Source: CAYMPH01 sp964392365 (lineage in GTDB: Bacteria; Spirochaetota; UBA4802; UBA5550). Taken from it: 64,000 bases of DNA. Below the pieces are notes generated by a model. It was given only the letters and a program-made list of their open reading frames with translations. It was not told the DNA's origin and searched no databases. Of the stretch, positions 61,104 through 64,000 are shown in pieces (positions within the stretch are counted from its first letter, which is position 1; each line of letters opens with the position of its first letter). The translations under genes and the position numbers were made by a program. The stretch spans positions 62,001 to 126,000 of the forward strand of contig CAYMPH010000007.1 in NCBI GenBank assembly GCA_964392365.1, given 5' to 3'.

Positions 61104-62437
61104 TGCAGAAAAAATCTCCTCAGTATATCTGTTCATCCTGCGGCTCGGGGTTTTCCAAATGGCACGGAAGATGTCCTGATTGCGGGGAATGGAACAGCGT
61201 ATTTGAATCACATGCTGATACAAACAAAACTATTACAAAAAAAGCGGAAATATTCACTCTATCCGGAATAAGCGCAGAAGGAACAGCGAGGATCGATACA
61301 GGTCTTTCCGAGTTCAATCTTGTCTGCGGCGGAGGCCTTGTGCCGGGTTCGGTTATTCTGATAGGAGGAGAGCCGGGAATCGGCAAATCCACACTGGCAC
61401 TTCAGATTGCAGGTAAGCTCAATACACTGTACATATCAGGTGAAGAATCACCAGCCCAGATCAAACAAAGAGCAGACAGGCTATCAATTAAAAACGATTC
61501 TCTGAATCTTTCAACTGCCTGCAATGTTGAGCAGATAATTGAAGCTGCTCACACACTCAAACCTCAATGCTTAATTATTGATTCAGTTCAGACAATTTTC
61601 ACAAAAGATATTCCCGGGATGGCAGGCTCAGTCAGCCAGATCAGGGAGGCCTCATCAAGGCTCGCGGACTTTTCTAAAAAAAACGGGATTCCTGTTTTAC
61701 TCATAGGCCACATAACCAAAGAAGGTTCCATTGCCGGACCTAAAGTTCTCGAGCATCTTGTTGATACAGTTTTATATTTCGAGGGAGACTCCTCCAGAGA
61801 TTTCAGGATACTCCGCTCATTCAAAAACAGATACGGTTCTGTAAACGAGCTCGGACTGTTCCGCATGACATCCCTCGGCCTTGAAGAAGTTAAGGATAAG
61901 AATAAAATTTTCCTTAACCCGTTCATGTCATCATCACCGGGAAATGCTGTCACATGTGCGCTCGAAGGCTCCAGAACAATTCTTTACGAAGTTCAGTCTC
62001 TTGTTACAGAAACAAATTTTTCCAATCCAAGAAGAATGTCGGACGGTCTTGATCTGAATCGCCTTATTATAATGTGTGCTGTTCTTGAAAAGCATACAGG
62101 CATTCAGATTAATAATTTCGATGTATTTTTAAATGTTTCAGGCGGTTTCAGAATTAATGAAACTGCTGCAGACCTTGCTGTTGCCATGTCTATTGCATCG
62201 AGTGTAAAAAACAAGTCCATTCCGGAGAAAACAGGACTCCTTGGAGAAATTTCTCTCGCAGGAGAGCTTCGTCCTGTATCCCAGTGTGGACGCAGAGCTT
62301 CTGAATTCCGGCTCGCCGGGTTTGAAACACTTATTATTCCTGCAGGAGACGCAGCTGATGTGAAAAATTCCGGTTACAAAGGCGAATTAATTCCTGTAAA
62401 AACAATATATGAAGCAGCCTCCATTCTATTCAAATAA
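61103..62437 (+). CDS. radA: DNA repair protein RadA
   Basis: A 444-residue RecA-like protein: four-cysteine zinc finger CSSCGSGFSKWHGRCPDCG, Walker A GGEPGIGKSTLAL, the KNRYG motif and a C-terminal Lon-like domain (about 265-440). RadA promotes branch migration of recombination intermediates. A GTG at 61100 is one codon upstream, but the ATG at 61103 overlaps the mlaD stop codon by one base (TGATG) and is used. Confidence 0.95.
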   Translation: MQKKSPQYICSSCGSGFSKWHGRCPDCGEWNSVFESHADTNKTITKKAEIFTLSGISAEGTARIDTGLSEFNLVCGGGLVPGSVILIGGEPGIGKSTLALQIAGKLNTLYISGEESPAQIKQRADRLSIKNDSLNLSTACNVEQIIEAAHTLKPQCLIIDSVQTIFTKDIPGMAGSVSQIREASSRLADFSKKNGIPVLLIGHITKEGSIAGPKVLEHLVDTVLYFEGDSSRDFRILRSFKNRYGSVNELGLFRMTSLGLEEVKDKNKIFLNPFMSSSPGNAVTCALEGSRTILYEVQSLVTETNFSNPRRMSDGLDLNRLIIMCAVLEKHTGIQINNFDVFLNVSGGFRINETAADLAVAMSIASSVKNKSIPEKTGLLGEISLAGELRPVSQCGRRASEFRLAGFETLIIPAGDAADVKNSGYKGELIPVKTIYEAASILFK

Positions 62438-62469
62438 TTACTAAATCCATTAATCACTATTTTCAGCTA

Positions 62470-62497
62470 TTGACAATTGCTAATAATCCAGTAAAAT
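62470..62497 (+). promoter_or_regulatory. candidate promoter with shared TTGACAA-TGCTAATAAT motif
   Basis: TTGACA (62470) is followed 16 bases later by TAAAAT (62492), a fair sigma-70-like pair, 220 bases upstream of the barrel protein gene. The 18 bases TTGACAATTGCTAATAAT recur with one change at 63753-63770 upstream of cbiM, suggesting shared control of the two genes. Confidence 0.45.
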
Positions 62498-62719
62498 TAT
62501 TTTAAAAATTTGCAGGGTATTATTACATCCATGTTAAATTAAATATTAAATCAGTTTGATAAATTTAACACGCAGGTAATATACAAATAGAATAATTGCT
62601 CGACGTTCAAATGAAATATTAATTATATTTATTAAATAAAAATTTCGATCAAGGGTTAATTAACTAACTGCAGATAGATTTTAATTTCCCGATCGGAAAT
62701 AATATCCAAGGAGGATAAT

Positions 62720-63607
62720 ATGAAAAAACTTTTTACTTTAATAATGGCAACAATGCTCGCAACAGCAGTACTCAGCGCAGAGGAAAAAAAACCGGCTGAA
62801 GCAAAAAAACCTATAGGCATTTCTTTCGGATTGAATTATTTCAGCAATTATTTATGGAGAGGAACAAACTGGTTTGATGGCGACGGTGCATTTGCACCGT
62901 TCATCTCTTATGACATAGCAGGTACAGGTCTTGTGGCAACTATTACAGGAGAACTTTCTGCAAGCGCTATAAGCACACAGCAGTCAGGACGCAACTCGAA
63001 TCCGAATATTTTCAGCTATTCAAGGCAGGGTGTTGACTTTGCTCTGGATTATGCAATTCCTCTGGCTAAACTAGCTGCAATTAAATTAAACGTGACCTAT
63101 TTTTTATATCCGATTTCAAAAGAATATCTCGGAGCAAATTACAATGATATGGGTAATAGCAGTGCATATGCAAGTGTAGGCTGGGACCAGAGCGATCTTG
63201 CATTGACAGCTGGAATTTATTTTGACGGTATTCCTCTGAAACCTTATGTTAGCTATACTCACGATTTCTTTTTCGGCAACGCCAGATACAGATATACCGA
63301 CTTTTATATTAAAATAGGTGTAGCTCAGGATTTTGAACTGGCAAAAGACCTTACTTTTACACTCGGAGCGTATATGGGCCTGTTCAACAATCCTTCATTC
63401 AACTATACTCGCGCAGAAGCTGTTAAAGGCGCCCAGTTCGGCATCAGCGAACTTGCAGTTACATCAGCGCTTGCATATAAAATTTCCGGTCTTACCTTTA
63501 CTCTCGGATTTACCTACATTAATTTTCCATATCCGGAAAAATTTGAAGCAACAGTACGTGACACGAACAGGTATGTTGCAACACTTGGAACAACATATTC
63601 ATTTTGA
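62720..63607 (+). CDS. outer-membrane beta-barrel protein (TIGR02001-like)
   Basis: A 295-residue protein: signal peptide ending near VLSAEE, then a beta-barrel with strands such as GISFGLNYFSNYLWRG, DFALDYAIPLAKLAAIKLNV and ASVGWDQSDLALTAGIYF, ending in a terminal aromatic (TTYSF), the usual signal for barrel insertion. It resembles the TIGR02001 type of outer-membrane protein of unknown function. AAGGAGG lies at ideal spacing before the ATG. An intrinsic terminator follows. Confidence 0.8.
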   Translation: MKKLFTLIMATMLATAVLSAEEKKPAEAKKPIGISFGLNYFSNYLWRGTNWFDGDGAFAPFISYDIAGTGLVATITGELSASAISTQQSGRNSNPNIFSYSRQGVDFALDYAIPLAKLAAIKLNVTYFLYPISKEYLGANYNDMGNSSAYASVGWDQSDLALTAGIYFDGIPLKPYVSYTHDFFFGNARYRYTDFYIKIGVAQDFELAKDLTFTLGAYMGLFNNPSFNYTRAEAVKGAQFGISELAVTSALAYKISGLTFTLGFTYINFPYPEKFEATVRDTNRYVATLGTTYSF

Positions 63608-63631
63608 TTTTTTGAAAATATTCAATCACAG

Positions 63632-63665
63632 AGCCGGCTTATTGCCGGCTTTCTTTACTTTTTAA
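63632..63665 (+). terminator. intrinsic terminator of the barrel protein gene
   Basis: AGCCGGC and GCCGGCT form a seven-base stem with a five-base loop, followed by TTCTTTACTTTTT, 25 bases past the stop codon. Confidence 0.9.
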
Positions 63666-63752
63666 AATTGTTTAATCTGATTATTTCTATTAATTAATAA
63701 CTATATCTTATTATTTTAATTCACACCTGTAATAAAAATTCTGTAATAATAG

Positions 63753-63770
63753 TTGACAAGTGCTAATAAT
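63753..63770 (+). promoter_or_regulatory. motif shared with the barrel protein promoter
   Basis: TTGACAAGTGCTAATAAT lies 47-64 bases before the cbiM start and differs at one base from 62470-62487. TTGACA could be the -35 box, but no clear -10 box follows at 17 bases; GTGCTA recurs downstream (63780). Confidence 0.4.
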
Positions 63771-63816
63771 TATTTTTTCGTGCTACTAGATTTATAAACA
63801 AACGGACGGTAACATT

Positions 63817-64000
63817 ATGCACATGGCTGATGCATTAATTTCTCCGGCAGTCGGCGGCACTATGTGGGCTGCAACAACTGCTCTTATTATTTATTCATCA
63901 AAAAAAGTTAAAAATGAAATCGACGATAAAATAATTCCATTAATGGGAGTTATGGGTGCATTCATATTTGCAGCTCAAATGATAAATTTTACTATTCCTG
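63817..64000 (+). CDS. cbiM: CbiM/NikM-type energy-coupling factor subunit (partial)
   Basis: The first 61 codons of a gene cut by the window edge. The N-terminus MHMADALISPAVGGTMW is the hallmark of CbiM/NikM, in which the first residues (Met-His) bind cobalt or nickel in the ECF-type importer. The following hydrophobic segments fit the family. The metal cannot be decided from this fragment; nickel and cobalt members share the start. No cobalamin or NiCo riboswitch was recognised in the upstream 200 bases. Confidence 0.88.
   Translation, partial: MHMADALISPAVGGTMWAATTALIIYSSKKVKNEIDDKIIPLMGVMGAFIFAAQMINFTIP

Noticed and set aside
63608..63816. Possible cobalamin or nickel-cobalt riboswitch before cbiM
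   Set aside because: None of the conserved boxes of these riboswitches could be recognised; only a terminator and a short motif are present.

Overview
The window is a stretch of bacterial chromosome, AT-rich by eye, with densely packed genes and no rRNA, tRNA, prophage, insertion sequence with a transposase, or CRISPR array that I could see. The cell is a diderm anaerobe: it encodes lipoproteins, an MlaD-type MCE protein, predicted outer-membrane barrels, a ferredoxin-dependent 2-oxoacid oxidoreductase and a membrane-bound selenocysteine formate dehydrogenase. The best guess is a member of the Spirochaetota, possibly an uncultivated lineage. This rests on the abundance of 7TM-DISM receptors fused to SpoIIE phosphatases, the bactofilin-YaaR-HolB-RicT-MetG gene run, and CheD with HDOD signalling. 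It is an inference from gene families, not a proven placement.

Layout: (1) 1-9 kb: clpB, then three minus-strand signalling genes, two SpoIIE phosphatases and one RsbW-like kinase, built from shuffled copies of the same sensor and output modules. (2) 9-11.6 kb: an exported protein, an EXPERA (emopamil-binding-like) membrane protein and an ERG4/ERG24 sterol reductase, a eukaryote-like sterol gene pair. (3) 11.7-19 kb: an ADP-forming acyl-CoA synthetase and an esterase, then a minus-strand operon for 2-ketoisovalerate:ferredoxin oxidoreductase (delta, alpha, beta, gamma) with a double-ACT protein and a winged-helix/ferredoxin protein. Together these could ferment branched-chain amino acids to acids with ATP gain. 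(4) 19-31.5 kb: a fourth DISM/SpoIIE phosphatase, SlyD-like isomerase, small exported proteins, a metallo-beta-lactamase/double cyclic-nucleotide-binding fusion, a Tat-exported DUF362 protein, a TlpA-like lipoprotein, a KAS III/OleA-like thiolase, TatA and a heptad-repeat membrane protein.

(5) 31.6-37.9 kb: the formate dehydrogenase operon (catalytic Sec subunit with in-frame UGA and a bacterial SECIS hairpin, iron-sulfur subunit, NrfD-type quinone subunit), divergent from a short ModE-like regulator. (6) 38-50 kb: two rRNA methyltransferases, a cheD-HDOD-zinc ribbon operon, two envelope proteins, and a pair of complex histidine kinases. (7) 50-58 kb: housekeeping genes metG, ricT, holB, yaaR-like, bactofilin, polysaccharide deacetylase, tsaC/sua5 and a DEAD-box helicase. 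(8) 58.6-64 kb: an ORF6N gene broken by a short palindromic insertion, a small exported protein, mlaD-like, radA, an outer-membrane barrel protein, and the start of cbiM cut by the window edge.

Scattered between the genes is a family of non-coding elements with about 24-bp terminal inverted repeats (23.2-23.5 kb, 59.8-60.0 kb, and one end at base 1). There are also several GC-rich hairpins and palindromes. The formate dehydrogenase and the sterol gene pair are the most interesting systems. The phosphatase/kinase set looks like a partner-switching network whose STAS antagonists lie elsewhere.
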